Shown: positions 1 through 7,644, numbered from the stretch's first letter. The stretch is DNA of 22,289 nucleotides from Deltaproteobacteria bacterium (GCA_018262455.1 JAGSPR010000051.1:1-22289); one strand, 5' to 3'. The notes: generated by a model from the letters alone, not told the origin. Program-made: numbers and translations.

Positions 1-1332
1 CACCGCGACGTGCTTCTTCTCCAGGGGCACGGTGTCGACGGTGTTGCCGCCCGAATCGACGACGTTGATGACACCCTCGACGTCGAGCTCGGTGTTGCCG
101 GTGTTGGCGAATTCGATGTTGACGAACGGCTCCTTCTGCGTCGGCGCGGTGAGCTTGGCGATCTTTGCCGTCAGCACGACCTCCTTCTCGATCACCTGCA
201 TCGTCTGCGTGTAGTTGGCGATCACGAAGTCGGCTTCGTTCATGACCTCGAGCTTGACCTGGTAGCGCCCCGTCGGCAGGCCGCTCGGTAGCGCGCCGGC
301 GATGGTCCCGCGCTGGCCGGGAGCGATCGCGGTCGCGGTCCGCAGGACCGCGGCCACCACGTCGTTGCCCTTCGAGTCGACGAACGTCACCTTGCCGACG
401 GGCGAGAACGCCGTGTTGCCCAGGTTCGCCACCGTCGCCGCGAGCTGGATCGGCTTGTTACGCACCACCGGCGGGGTCTGGAACTTGTTGACGATGGCGG
501 TCGTGCGCGCGAGCTCGCCCGGCTTGATCACCTCCATCGTTCCCAGCGCGGTCTCGTTTCCGACCCCCGCGCCCTGGAGCGTGGCGGCGAGCTTGTACTT
601 GCCGACCGCCAGCGTCGGCGGAGCTTTCCAGGTGACCTTGATATCGCGCGACATCAGCGGCAGCACGTTCGCGGACTGGAGGCTCAGCTTCGCCACCTCG
701 GCGCCCTTCGCGTTCGAGATCACGAGGGTGCCGCCCACCTTGGTATGGGCATCGCCCTGGTTGTTCGCACCCGCGTAGAGTGTCACCGGCAGGCCCGGCC
801 TCTCCTGCATCGCGAACACCTTGCCTGGCGCGATGCGTTGCTTGGCCGCACCGGGCAGCACGAGCTCGATCAGCACACCGACCTGGATGTACGACGTGAT
901 CGATTCGCTCGGTTTCGGTTTGGGCTTGCCCAGCACGTACATCGTGCTGTACGCGCCGCCGGTCCGCCCGCCGGGGATATTGACCTTGACCTGGACGTCG
1001 ACGCTCTTGCCCGCTCCAAGCTTGAACTTGTTCGGCGTGGCCGTGAGCATGCTCGACGCGTTGTACTTGTACGTCCCTGGCGGCGTATTCGGGGTGCCCG
1101 TCCGATCGTGGCCGAGCGTATTGAACATGATCGACACGTCGAGCTCTTCGTTGCCCTCGTTCACGACCTTGATCGGCGGTAAGACATCACCCGACTTCTT
1201 GATCGGCTGATCGATGATGACTGGAGTGACCAGCAGGCTGCCACCGGCCGAGGCCGGGCGGGCGGATGCGAGCAGCGCGAGGGCGACGGCCGCGCCGGCG
1301 CAAAGAAGGCGTGTAACTGGAAGGCGTGTCAT
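1..1332 (-). CDS. Secreted DUF916-like/CARDB-like multi-domain surface protein (partial, 3' end outside window)
   Basis: The frame is open from the ATG at 1330-1332 to the window edge (444 codons, no stop). A signal peptide spans residues 1-29 (hydrophobic core, Ala-Ser-Ala before Gly30). The first mature domain (about 30-150) has the layout of DUF916/WxL-interacting proteins: a VTPVII strand, a VVNEGNEELDVSI strand, a LGAGKSVDVQVKVNIP segment and then GGAYSTMYV. Later segments repeat a beta-sandwich pattern like CARDB or NPCBM-associated domains (for example ATVANLGNTAFSP and IEFANTGNTELDVEG, each with GxY near the end). There are no transmembrane segments in the visible part. GGAG lies four bases before the start. 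It follows the 1372-1947 gene by 39 bases, so the two are probably co-transcribed. An adhesive or scaffold role outside the inner membrane is inferred. It could also be a generic CARDB protein. Confidence 0.8.
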   Translation of the reverse strand, partial: MTRLPVTRLLCAGAAVALALLASARPASAGGSLLVTPVIIDQPIKKSGDVLPPIKVVNEGNEELDVSIMFNTLGHDRTGTPNTPPGTYKYNASSMLTATPNKFKLGAGKSVDVQVKVNIPGGRTGGAYSTMYVLGKPKPKPSESITSYIQVGVLIELVLPGAAKQRIAPGKVFAMQERPGLPVTLYAGANNQGDAHTKVGGTLVISNAKGAEVAKLSLQSANVLPLMSRDIKVTWKAPPTLAVGKYKLAATLQGAGVGNETALGTMEVIKPGELARTTAIVNKFQTPPVVRNKPIQLAATVANLGNTAFSPVGKVTFVDSKGNDVVAAVLRTATAIAPGQRGTIAGALPSGLPTGRYQVKLEVMNEADFVIANYTQTMQVIEKEVVLTAKIAKLTAPTQKEPFVNIEFANTGNTELDVEGVINVVDSGGNTVDTVPLEKKHVAV

Positions 1333-1371
1333 GTGGCTCCGTAGCTCCGTGAGGTTTCAGTCAGCCGTTTA

Positions 1372-1947
1372 CTAGGCTGCGCCGGCGACGATCGTGTAGG
1401 TGATCACCATGTGATAGAAGCCGTCCACGGCCGTGTTGAGCGAGCGGTCACCGAAGTCGACCGTGTTCGAGAGCTCGACCGCGTGCGTTCGTCCGGCCGC
1501 GGGTGTTGGGGTCTGCCCACCCGCGTTGGTCAGCGTGTCACCCGTGGCGGTGGGAAGGATGTCGATCGCCGTGCCGCCGCCGGATGCCTTGATCTGCAGG
1601 TTGTTGGCGACGAACAAGCCACCACCGACGTAGGCGCCCGCCAGGAACTGGAACAGGTTGTTGTCGTTGCCACCCTTCGCCGCCACGGCGTCGCAGTTAT
1701 CGCGAAGCGCGTAATCAACGTTCGCGCGCGCGCGGAGGACCAGGCTGGCGTTGGTGTTGGGGTTGGCAGGGATCGTCAAGATCCACGGATTGGGCGAGAA
1801 CGGCGTGTCGATCGTGAGGGACAGGGCCGAGCTGATGTTGGCATCGACCGTCTGGACGACAGGCTGCGCATCGGCGCTGCCTCGCGTCGCGACGAGCAGT
1901 CCGAGATTGATGGCGACAAGCAACCCGATACGGCATAGCGCGTTCAT
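1372..1947 (-). CDS. Small secreted beta-sandwich protein, WxL-domain-like
   Basis: 191 residues. I chose the ATG at 1945-1947 over an in-frame start at 2064 because AAGGGA sits five bases before it and a signal peptide follows at once (residues 1-27, cut after Ala-Asp-Ala before Gln28). The mature part is Thr/Asn/Gly-rich and looks all-beta. It has a Trp-Ile-Leu at residues 55-57 and ends in a YHMVITYTIV strand, where WxL proteins have a closing Y-x-x-x-x-W-T-L strand. The sole mature Cys (in DNCDAV) has no partner. Known: WxL proteins are secreted and act with DUF916 partners encoded beside them, and the next gene downstream is DUF916-like. The second Trp motif is missing, so membership of the WxL family is a hypothesis. 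A spore-coat-U-like or other beta-sandwich fold is the alternative. Confidence 0.75.
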   Translation of the reverse strand: MNALCRIGLLVAINLGLLVATRGSADAQPVVQTVDANISSALSLTIDTPFSPNPWILTIPANPNTNASLVLRARANVDYALRDNCDAVAAKGGNDNNLFQFLAGAYVGGGLFVANNLQIKASGGGTAIDILPTATGDTLTNAGGQTPTPAAGRTHAVELSNTVDFGDRSLNTAVDGFYHMVITYTIVAGAA

Positions 1948-1981
1948 GGAATCCCTTGGTGAGAGTTGAGTGAGCCTCGCT

Positions 1982-2010
1982 AGTTTCTGTTGTCGTAAAC
2001 CAGGTGTCAA
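1982..2010 (-). promoter_or_regulatory. Sigma-70-like promoter for the 1372-1947 / 1-1332 pair
   Basis: Read on the minus strand, a perfect TTGACA (2010 to 2005) is followed after 17 bases by GAAACT (1987 to 1982, three of six matches to TATAAT). Transcription would begin near 1975, giving a leader of about 28 bases with AAGGGA before the ATG at 1947. It lies in the gap after the OmpA-like gene, so the downstream pair can be expressed separately from it. Confidence 0.5.
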
Positions 2011-2023
2011 TTTCGCGATCGCC

Positions 2024-2043
2024 GAGATCCGTCGAGATCCGTC
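2024..2043. repeat. Perfect 10-bp tandem direct repeat upstream of promoter
   Basis: GAGATCCGTC occurs twice head to tail (2024-2033 and 2034-2043). On the minus strand it lies 13 bases upstream of the TTGACA at 2005-2010, where activators usually bind. A regulator site is inferred from position only. Confidence 0.5.
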
Positions 2044-2068
2044 GCGCGTCACGCCTGCCGACATCCAC

Positions 2069-3604
2069 TTACTTGACTGCCGCCGCGAGCCCGACCACGG
2101 AGACCTCGATCCGCTCGATCGTCCTGGTGCCGCGCTTGTCGGTGATCGGCGCCTCGAGTCCGCGGCCCGAGGCGGTTATCCGTGCTTCGTCTACACCGCG
2201 CCCGACGAGATAGCTCTTGATCGCGTCGGCGCGGCGGCTCGTCGCCGCGAGCACCTTCTCCGGGTCGCCCTTGCCCTGGCCGTGGGCGGAGATCTCGATC
2301 GCGACGCTCGGGAACGCCGCGAGGATCGAGGCGAGCTTGTCGAGCGGCGCGCTCCGCGGCGGACGACCGCGCAGCGCGAGCGCATCGGCCCGGTCGAACG
2401 TCACGCCCTTCAGCCTGCCGACGATCGCGAGCACCTGGGGCGGCAGCTTGTCGGGGCAGCCGTCGGCGTCCTCGAAGCCGTTGACCACCTCGAGCTCGGC
2501 GGGGCACTTGTCGTCGGCGTCGAGCACGCCGTCCCCGTCGTTGTCGGGATCGGGACAGCCGTCCTGGTCCTGGAAGCCGTCGACGTCCTCGGGCTGCGTC
2601 GGGCAGGCGTCCGTCGATCCGAGCACCCCGTCGCCATCCTCGTCGGCGTCGGGGCAGCCATCCTCGTCGTCGATCGCGTTCACGTTCTCCGGCTCGAGCG
2701 GGCAGTGGTCATCGGCATCGAGGATCTGGTCGCCGTCGTTGTCCGGGTCGGGGCAACCATCGGTGTCTTCGAACTCATCGACGTCCTCGGCCTGCGTCGG
2801 GCATCGATCGGCCTCTCCGATCAGGTGGTCGCCATCGGGATCGCTCGGCACCGGAGCCGACGACGGTTGCCGTGGTCGACCGAACCGGCCATACGCGCCG
2901 ACCAGCAGCTCGAAGTCGGGCGGCTCGAACAGATCCTTGCCGAGCGGTGTCGTCACCGCGCGGACGTCCATGCGCAACCCAAGCATGCCGAGCCCCGTGT
3001 ACTTGACGCCCATGCCGGCATCGATCACGAGGTCGGTGTCGGGCATGGTGAGCGGCACCTGGAGCTCCTGGCCGTCGCGTCGGGTCGACGCGTAGGCCGA
3101 TGTGTTGCCGCCGCCTCCCACCGAGAAGAACGGTCGCAGCTCGCCATGGCGCAGCCCGTCGGGTGGGAGCTGCAGCAGCGCGTGAAGCCGCCACGCCACC
3201 ATCAACACATCGTGGGAGTCGGCCTGCGTCGGCGCGAAGCCGAGCTCGGTCTCGACCGCGAGCCAGCGCGCGATCCGATAGCCGCCGCGCAGCCCGAACG
3301 ACATCCCGCTCTTCGACAGGGGACGGATCATCGGATACACGACCTGCCCGCCGGCGAACACGCCGAGCTCGACGCGTCGATCGCGAGCGGGCGCAGCCTC
3401 GGCGGGCACCGCGATGTTCGGGGCTGCCTGCGCGCCATCCGGCTCGGCACCGTCACTCGGGGCCAGCTCGGCGTCCCCGGGGTTCGCATCGCTCGGCACG
3501 TCGGCCGTGGGCGCATTGGCACCCTCATCGTCGGTCGCACTCCAGGCCGTGCCGAGCGCGAGGATGACCGCGATCGCGCTGCACACCACAACCCAGCGGC
3601 GCAT
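2069..3604 (-). CDS. OmpA-family outer-membrane protein with thrombospondin type 3 repeats
   Basis: 511 residues from the ATG at 3602-3604. I preferred this to the open frame back to 3895 because a signal peptide begins here (residues 1-23) and the longer form would overlap the divergent hydrolase gene. After an Asp/Ala/Pro-rich linker (about 24-65), residues about 66-245 resemble a beta-barrel (VELGVFAGGQ, SFGLRGGYRIARWLAVETELGFAP). Residues about 251-388 hold four to five type 3 repeats of the form D-x-D-x-D-G ... CP ... DxDGCPD, which bind calcium in known relatives. Residues about 395-508 form an OmpA-like domain (FPSVAIEISAHGQ, SRRADAIKSYLVGRGVDEARITASGRG). Expected place: outer membrane with the C terminus facing peptidoglycan. 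The usual HTD motif reads HGQ (441-443), and the final NRRVE region is changed, so peptidoglycan binding may be weakened or lost. Confidence 0.9.
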   Translation of the reverse strand: MRRWVVVCSAIAVILALGTAWSATDDEGANAPTADVPSDANPGDAELAPSDGAEPDGAQAAPNIAVPAEAAPARDRRVELGVFAGGQVVYPMIRPLSKSGMSFGLRGGYRIARWLAVETELGFAPTQADSHDVLMVAWRLHALLQLPPDGLRHGELRPFFSVGGGGNTSAYASTRRDGQELQVPLTMPDTDLVIDAGMGVKYTGLGMLGLRMDVRAVTTPLGKDLFEPPDFELLVGAYGRFGRPRQPSSAPVPSDPDGDHLIGEADRCPTQAEDVDEFEDTDGCPDPDNDGDQILDADDHCPLEPENVNAIDDEDGCPDADEDGDGVLGSTDACPTQPEDVDGFQDQDGCPDPDNDGDGVLDADDKCPAELEVVNGFEDADGCPDKLPPQVLAIVGRLKGVTFDRADALALRGRPPRSAPLDKLASILAAFPSVAIEISAHGQGKGDPEKVLAATSRRADAIKSYLVGRGVDEARITASGRGLEAPITDKRGTRTIERIEVSVVGLAAAVK

Positions 3605-3713
3605 CGCTTCACCATACCCCCAATCAGATCCGCGTCGCGAACTTGCGGCGCGCATGCGACCGTGGAGCCGAGCGTCGAAGCGTCGATAGCTATCTGCCAT
3701 GGTAGCTTGACGC

Positions 3714-4895
3714 GTGGTGGTCGCTTCCCCCCTCGCCAAGCCCACAACTGCGCGAGCGGATCTCGTCGGGCTCAGCCGGCTCGCGATCGACGCGATGTTC
3801 GGGCTCACCGACGTCGTCGAGGCGATGCACGGGACGATCGCACGCGGCCCCCTGCCCTTCGGTGTGCCCGCGGAGCGCCGGAGCCGCGGACTCACGCGCT
3901 TCGTCTATCAGAACATCCGCTTCGTCACCCGACTCGTGAGCGTCGGCCTCGACCGCGTGCTGCCCCTGGTCGCACGGCTCGCGGGCCAGCAGGACAGCTC
4001 GCAGCGCCGCGATGCGCTCGTCGCGGCACTCAACGGCGTGGTCGGCGATCACCTGGTCGCCACCAACAACCCGCTCGCGATCCAGATGCGCTGCGTGCCC
4101 GCGAGCCCCCTCGTCACGATCGACCAGCCGATCTCATCGCGCGTGCTGCTCGTCGTCCACGGGCTGTCGATGAATGCCGCGCAGTGGCAGCGCCGCGGCC
4201 ACCACCATGGCGAAGCGCTCGCGCGCGCGCTCGGGTACAGCCTGGTTTCACTCGAGTACAACACCGGTCGTCACATCTCCACCAACGGCCGCGAGCTCGC
4301 CGAAAAGCTCGCCGCGCTGGTTGCCGGCTGGCCTGTCCCGATCGACGAGCTCGCCATCGTCGGTCACAGCATGGGCGGGCTCGTCACACGCAGTGCCTGT
4401 CACTACGGACGACTCGCGGGCCATGCGTGGCTGCAGAAGCTCAGGGCGATCGCATTCCTCGGGACGCCCCACCACGGCGCGCCCCTCGAGCGCGCTGGCA
4501 ACCTGGTCGAGCACCTGTTCGAGCTGAGCCCGTACGCGTCCCCCATCGCACGCCTCGGCCACTTGCGCTCCGCGGGGATCACCGACCTGCGGTTCGGCAA
4601 TCTGCTCGACGAAGACTGGCAGGAGCGCCCGCGACGCCACCGCGACGATCCGCGAACCCCGGTGCCGTTACCCGACGACGTCGCGTGCTACGCGATCGCG
4701 GCCCGCGGAGGTGCCGCGACCGACGGACTCGTGCCCGTCGCGAGTGCGCTCGGCAGTCACGAGGACGCGCGCTTCGCACTCGCGTTTCCACCAGAGCATC
4801 GGCGCGTCATCGAGGGCTGCGATCACCTGGGCCTGCTCGACTCGCCGGCCGTCTTCGAGCAGCTCCAGGCGTGGATGACCGGACCGAGTCGCTGA
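3714..4895 (+). CDS. Alpha/beta hydrolase (lipase/PGAP1-like esterase)
   Basis: 393 residues from a GTG at 3714; a second GTG follows directly at 3717 and the ribosome site is weak. Residues 1-140 are a helical N-terminal extension without a signal peptide. The hydrolase core starts with the strand VLLVVHGLSMN (about 144-153, oxyanion HG). The nucleophile elbow is GHSMGG with Ser219. The likely acid is Asp337 (ATDGLVPV) and the base is His371 (CDHLGLL). The segment FLGTPHHGAP after the elbow is typical of PGAP1-like and triacylglycerol-lipase-like enzymes that act on lipid esters. The substrate cannot be read from the sequence. It is divergent from the OmpA-like gene with a 109-base gap that contains the 10-bp palindrome GATAGCTATC (3685-3694). 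Confidence 0.9.
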   Translation: MVVASPLAKPTTARADLVGLSRLAIDAMFGLTDVVEAMHGTIARGPLPFGVPAERRSRGLTRFVYQNIRFVTRLVSVGLDRVLPLVARLAGQQDSSQRRDALVAALNGVVGDHLVATNNPLAIQMRCVPASPLVTIDQPISSRVLLVVHGLSMNAAQWQRRGHHHGEALARALGYSLVSLEYNTGRHISTNGRELAEKLAALVAGWPVPIDELAIVGHSMGGLVTRSACHYGRLAGHAWLQKLRAIAFLGTPHHGAPLERAGNLVEHLFELSPYASPIARLGHLRSAGITDLRFGNLLDEDWQERPRRHRDDPRTPVPLPDDVACYAIAARGGAATDGLVPVASALGSHEDARFALAFPPEHRRVIEGCDHLGLLDSPAVFEQLQAWMTGPSR

Positions 4896-4901
4896 CCGTC
4901 G

Positions 4902-4935
4902 CCGAGGCCACGATCGTCGCGCCACAGAGCCTCGG
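4902..4935 (+). terminator. Possible terminator hairpin after the hydrolase gene
   Basis: CCGAGGC (4902-4908) and GCCTCGG (4929-4935) are exact complements with a 20-base loop, starting 7 bases after the hydrolase stop. The loop contains the palindrome ACGATCGT. No T run follows, so this is a weak call. Confidence 0.25.
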
Positions 4936-5031
4936 GCGGCACCGAGAAGTGAGGACCTGTCGGGCGGCGGCCTCATGCCGACCGGTGATTATGCAATTAC
5001 CGACGCGACGCAGTGTGATAACTGACCGGCC

Positions 5032-5442
5032 ATGACCCTGCAGGGCTGGATCTTGTTGGCCACCGGCATCGTGGTGGGGATCCCCGCCGTGTGGATCGTG
5101 CTGCGAACGATCCAGGGCCCTCCGCATGCTCTCCCCACGTACTGGTGCGAGCTTCCCCCCTCCGCGGCGGGGCAGTTCCACATCGTGATCGCGCTCGCGG
5201 CACCGCTTCACGACCGGGCGCCGCGCGAGGTGCAGGATCTGCATGCCGTCTCGCATGCTGTTGCGGGTCAGCCCGTCGGCATGGTGCTCGCCCCCGGCAC
5301 GTACTGGCTCTACGCGGTTCCGGCCAGGGGACGAGAAGGGATGGTCGAGACCCTGGACGTGGTGTTCGCGGCGATCAAGGCCGGCGGGTCGTCGCTGGTT
5401 CCGGTGGGAGCGACGCCGGTCACCGTGGGTACACGGCGATGA
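5032..5442 (+). CDS. Small membrane-anchored protein of unknown function
   Basis: 136 residues from an ATG. One N-terminal membrane helix (about residues 5-24, LLATGIVVGIPAVWIVLRT) is followed by a soluble domain of about 110 residues with mixed strands (GQFHIVIALAAP, GMVLAPGTYWLYAVPA, METLDVVFAAIKAGG-like pattern). I do not recognise the family. The frame has strong G/C at third codon positions, as in neighbouring genes, which supports it over the longer antisense frame on the minus strand. There is no clear Shine-Dalgarno sequence. The membrane helix lacks a clear cleavage site, so it is probably an anchor. It ends in an ATGA that also opens a 29-codon frame. Confidence 0.65.
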   Translation: MTLQGWILLATGIVVGIPAVWIVLRTIQGPPHALPTYWCELPPSAAGQFHIVIALAAPLHDRAPREVQDLHAVSHAVAGQPVGMVLAPGTYWLYAVPARGREGMVETLDVVFAAIKAGGSSLVPVGATPVTVGTRR

Positions 5443-5528
5443 GAAACCTCGACATCGAGTGGCGCTTCCGCGAGTGGATCCTGGCCGGTCGTGAACCACG
5501 CCGAGACCCGGACAGGAATCGCCGGTAA
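5439..5528 (+). CDS. Possible 29-residue ORF coupled to the upstream gene
   Basis: The ATG at 5439-5441 overlaps the TGA stop of the 5032-5442 gene (ATGA), the usual layout for translational coupling. The product is 29 residues, rich in Arg and acidic residues, starting MRNLDIEWRFREW. It could be a real microprotein, or the last exposed piece of a shadow frame that is open from 5091. It is too short to judge by codon use. Confidence 0.25.
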   Translation: MRNLDIEWRFREWILAGREPRRDPDRNRR

Positions 5529-5543
5529 GCCCCAGCCATCCGA

Positions 5544-5566
5544 CGTTCGATCGTGGATCGACAACG
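5544..5566. terminator. Possible bidirectional terminator hairpin between convergent genes
   Basis: CGTT-CGATC (5544-5552) can pair with GATCG and AACG (5556-5566) around a 3-base GTG loop: five pairs, a two-base bulge, then four pairs. It lies between the plus-strand genes ending at 5442/5528 and the minus-strand gene ending at 5584. There is no T run. Confidence 0.3.
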
Positions 5567-5583
5567 AGCGGAAACACCACCGA

Positions 5584-6387
5584 TCATCGCGTCCGCTGCT
5601 TGCCGAGATCGACGGTCACCTCGCGCAGGGGGCTGAGATTGCCGGCCGCGTCGAACGCGCGGATCCACAGATGGAGGGGCTGCGACTTCGTTCGCTTGGG
5701 AACCGGTGGAAACTCGAAGTCCGCGCCGAGGCATGCGTCGGTGCTACCGAACCGCAGCGTCGTGCCGCGATCGCGGACCACGACGCGTAGCGTGTCATCG
5801 GACGGGACTTCCCCCGCCTGCAGCTCGTGCACCTCGTAGCCGGCGACGTCCTGCGTGCCGCCCAGCGTGAGCTCGACGAACGAGCCCACCGGATCCTTCC
5901 AGTGCGGAGGGCTCGACGGCTTCCAGCGAACAAACTCCGCCTTGACGACCCGGTCGAGGGTCGGTGGCACGGCATCGGGGCCATCGCCGGTGGTGAACCG
6001 CGACACGATGTACTCCGCCTGCTTGGTGCGGACGACGACCGCGTACCGCGTGTTCGGGACGAGCGGCGATCTCGGCTGGACGATGAAGCTCGCATGCTTG
6101 GCTTTCGTGGTGCGCCGCAACGTCGTCGGCACGACGGCGCCCCCCTCCTTGCGTACGAGCACGTCCGACTCGGCCGCGGTCGCGGACCCACTCTTCGCGA
6201 TGGACGGGCCGCCATCCACCAGCTCGAAGACCTCCACGCCGGGGGCCGGGAACACGACGCGGAGCTGCACGTTCGTCGGCACCGGTGAGCTCGAGACAGT
6301 CGTCCAGAGCTGCGCCGGTGGACACGTGCCTGCCTGGACCGATCCGACGGTACCGGCCAGGACCACCGCCGCGAAGCTGAACCGCAT
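5584..6387 (-). CDS. Secreted protein with bacterial Ig-like domain
   Basis: 267 residues from the ATG at 6385-6387. A GTG at 6423 is in frame but would put twelve residues before the signal peptide. The signal peptide is residues 1-19 (VQA before Gly20) and there is no lipobox Cys, so the protein is periplasmic or secreted. The middle part contains a pattern typical of Big_5/SbsA-type Ig-like domains: ASFIVQPRSPLVPNTRYAVV, then a FTTGDGPDAVPPTL segment that leads into a second beta-rich domain. The last domain ends near LWIRAFDAAGNLSPLREVTVDL, a fibronectin- or Ig-like closing strand. Its molecular role is unknown. Cys residues are few (TCPP near the N terminus, one ACLG near the C terminus). 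It stands alone, with no gene on its strand directly downstream. Confidence 0.8.
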   Translation of the reverse strand: MRFSFAAVVLAGTVGSVQAGTCPPAQLWTTVSSSPVPTNVQLRVVFPAPGVEVFELVDGGPSIAKSGSATAAESDVLVRKEGGAVVPTTLRRTTKAKHASFIVQPRSPLVPNTRYAVVVRTKQAEYIVSRFTTGDGPDAVPPTLDRVVKAEFVRWKPSSPPHWKDPVGSFVELTLGGTQDVAGYEVHELQAGEVPSDDTLRVVVRDRGTTLRFGSTDACLGADFEFPPVPKRTKSQPLHLWIRAFDAAGNLSPLREVTVDLGKQRTR

Positions 6388-6468
6388 CGAGCGAGTGTGT
6401 CGCACCGTGGATCCCGGTGCCACCGCAAGTTGGCAACGCCGCGAGGCGGACGAATCGTTCGTCCCGCG

Positions 6469-7644
6469 CTACCCCGCCGTCATGCCGCGATCGAGCCACG
6501 CACGCAGCCGCGCCAGCGCCTGGTCGAGCGTCGCGTCCTCCTTGCAGAAACACGCGCGGACCAGGTTGCGTGGGGGCGAGGCCTCGTAGAACGCACTCAT
6601 CGGGATGAGCACCACGCCCGCCTCGACGACGAGCCGGCGACACAACGCGATGTCGTCCTCACCGGGACGGAGCCAGGCCGCGACGTCGAGCACGAGGAAG
6701 TAGGTGCCGTCGCACGGCAGCAACGGCACGCCGAGCGCCGTCAGGCCCGAGGCGAGCCGATCGCGGCTGCGCGCGAGCAAGCCGCCGAGCTGCTCGAAGT
6801 ACTCGCCCGGCAAGCCGAGCCCGAGCGCGACGGCATGCTGGAGGTTCGGCGGCGTCGTGAACGTCACGAACTGGTGCGCCTTGGTGATCGGCCGGAGCAG
6901 CGCGGCAGGCGCCGTGATGTAGCCGACCTTCCAGCCGGTGAGCGAGAACGTCTTGCCGGCGGAGCCGATCCGCAGCGTCCGCTCGCGCATCCCCGGCAAC
7001 GTCATGAGCGGCACGTGCGTGGCCCCGAACACGAGGTGCTCGTAGACCTCGTCACACACGGCGAGCGTGTCGTGGCGCAGGACCAGCGACGCGAGGAAGC
7101 CGAGCTCGTCGCGCGTGAACACCTTGCCCGAGGGGTTCATCGGCGAGTTGAGGACCACCAGCTTGGTGCGCGGCGAGAACGCGGCCTCGAGCTCGTCGTG
7201 GGGCAGCGACCAGGTTGGAGGCACGAGTCGGACCGGCCTTGGGATCGCGCCGAGGCGGCGGATCACCGGCGCGTACGTGTCGTACGCTGGCTCGAGGAGC
7301 ACGACCTCGTCGCCGGCATCGAGTAGGCCCAGGAAGCAATCCATCAACGCCTCGGTGGCTCCTGAGGTGACGAGGACCTCGGTCTGCCAATCGATCTCGA
7401 GGCCATAGCACCGGCGATCGTGATCCGCGACGGCCTGGCGCAGCGCCGGCATGCCCATCATCGGCGGGTACTGGTTGTGGCCGTCGACCACATAGTCGGC
7501 GGCGGCGCGACGGAGCTCGAGCGGCCCGCGGTCGTCCGGGAAGCCCTGGCCAAGGTTGACCGCGGCATGGTCGCGCGCGAGCGCGGACATCGTCTCGAAG
7601 ATGGTCGTCCCGTAGCTCGAGAGCGTCGCGTTACCGAGCTTCAC
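6469..7644 (-). CDS. PLP-dependent class I/II aminotransferase (methionine/kynurenine aminotransferase type)
   Basis: 391 residues if started at the GTG at 7642-7644. A TTG 33 bases further upstream (7677) is also in frame. Neither has a clear ribosome site, but the family usually starts close to the 'KLGNATLSSYGTTIF' stretch. Key motifs: VNLGQGFPDD near the N terminus, YPPMMGMPALRQAVADH, VTSGATEAL, NSPMNPSGKVF, DEVYEHLVF and SAGKTFSLTGWKVGY with the PLP lysine at residue 231. These match the YbdL/kynurenine aminotransferase/cysteine-S-conjugate lyase branch of fold type I enzymes, which transaminate methionine or aromatic amino acids with 2-oxo acids in the cytosol. The exact substrate is not readable. 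It is divergent from the sterol-desaturase-like gene with a 55-base gap. Confidence 0.93.
   Translation of the reverse strand: MKLGNATLSSYGTTIFETMSALARDHAAVNLGQGFPDDRGPLELRRAAADYVVDGHNQYPPMMGMPALRQAVADHDRRCYGLEIDWQTEVLVTSGATEALMDCFLGLLDAGDEVVLLEPAYDTYAPVIRRLGAIPRPVRLVPPTWSLPHDELEAAFSPRTKLVVLNSPMNPSGKVFTRDELGFLASLVLRHDTLAVCDEVYEHLVFGATHVPLMTLPGMRERTLRIGSAGKTFSLTGWKVGYITAPAALLRPITKAHQFVTFTTPPNLQHAVALGLGLPGEYFEQLGGLLARSRDRLASGLTALGVPLLPCDGTYFLVLDVAAWLRPGEDDIALCRRLVVEAGVVLIPMSAFYEASPPRNLVRACFCKEDATLDQALARLRAWLDRGMTAG

Noticed and set aside
2440..2850. Periodic DNA repeats that could be a CRISPR or tandem array
   Set aside because: They code in frame for thrombospondin type 3 repeats with diverged codons.
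2217..3095. A Ser/Pro/Gly-rich plus-strand frame opposite the type 3 repeats
   Set aside because: Its repetitive look is the mirror of the Asp-rich repeats on the other strand.
4970..5031. An AT-richer patch with TGTGATAAC that might be a -10 element for the small membrane protein gene
   Set aside because: It lies about nine bases before the ATG, leaves no leader, and has no matching -35.
1970..5035. A 1,021-codon open frame on the plus strand
   Set aside because: It is antisense to the OmpA-like gene and out of frame with the hydrolase, is very rich in Arg, and has no family signatures; a GC-driven shadow frame.
4807..5580. A 257-codon minus-strand frame
   Set aside because: It overlaps the end of the hydrolase and the whole small membrane protein gene, whose third codon positions are much more G/C-biased; no signature.
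6397..7326. A 309-codon plus-strand frame
   Set aside because: Antisense to the well-supported aminotransferase; highly Arg/Glu/His-rich, no motif.
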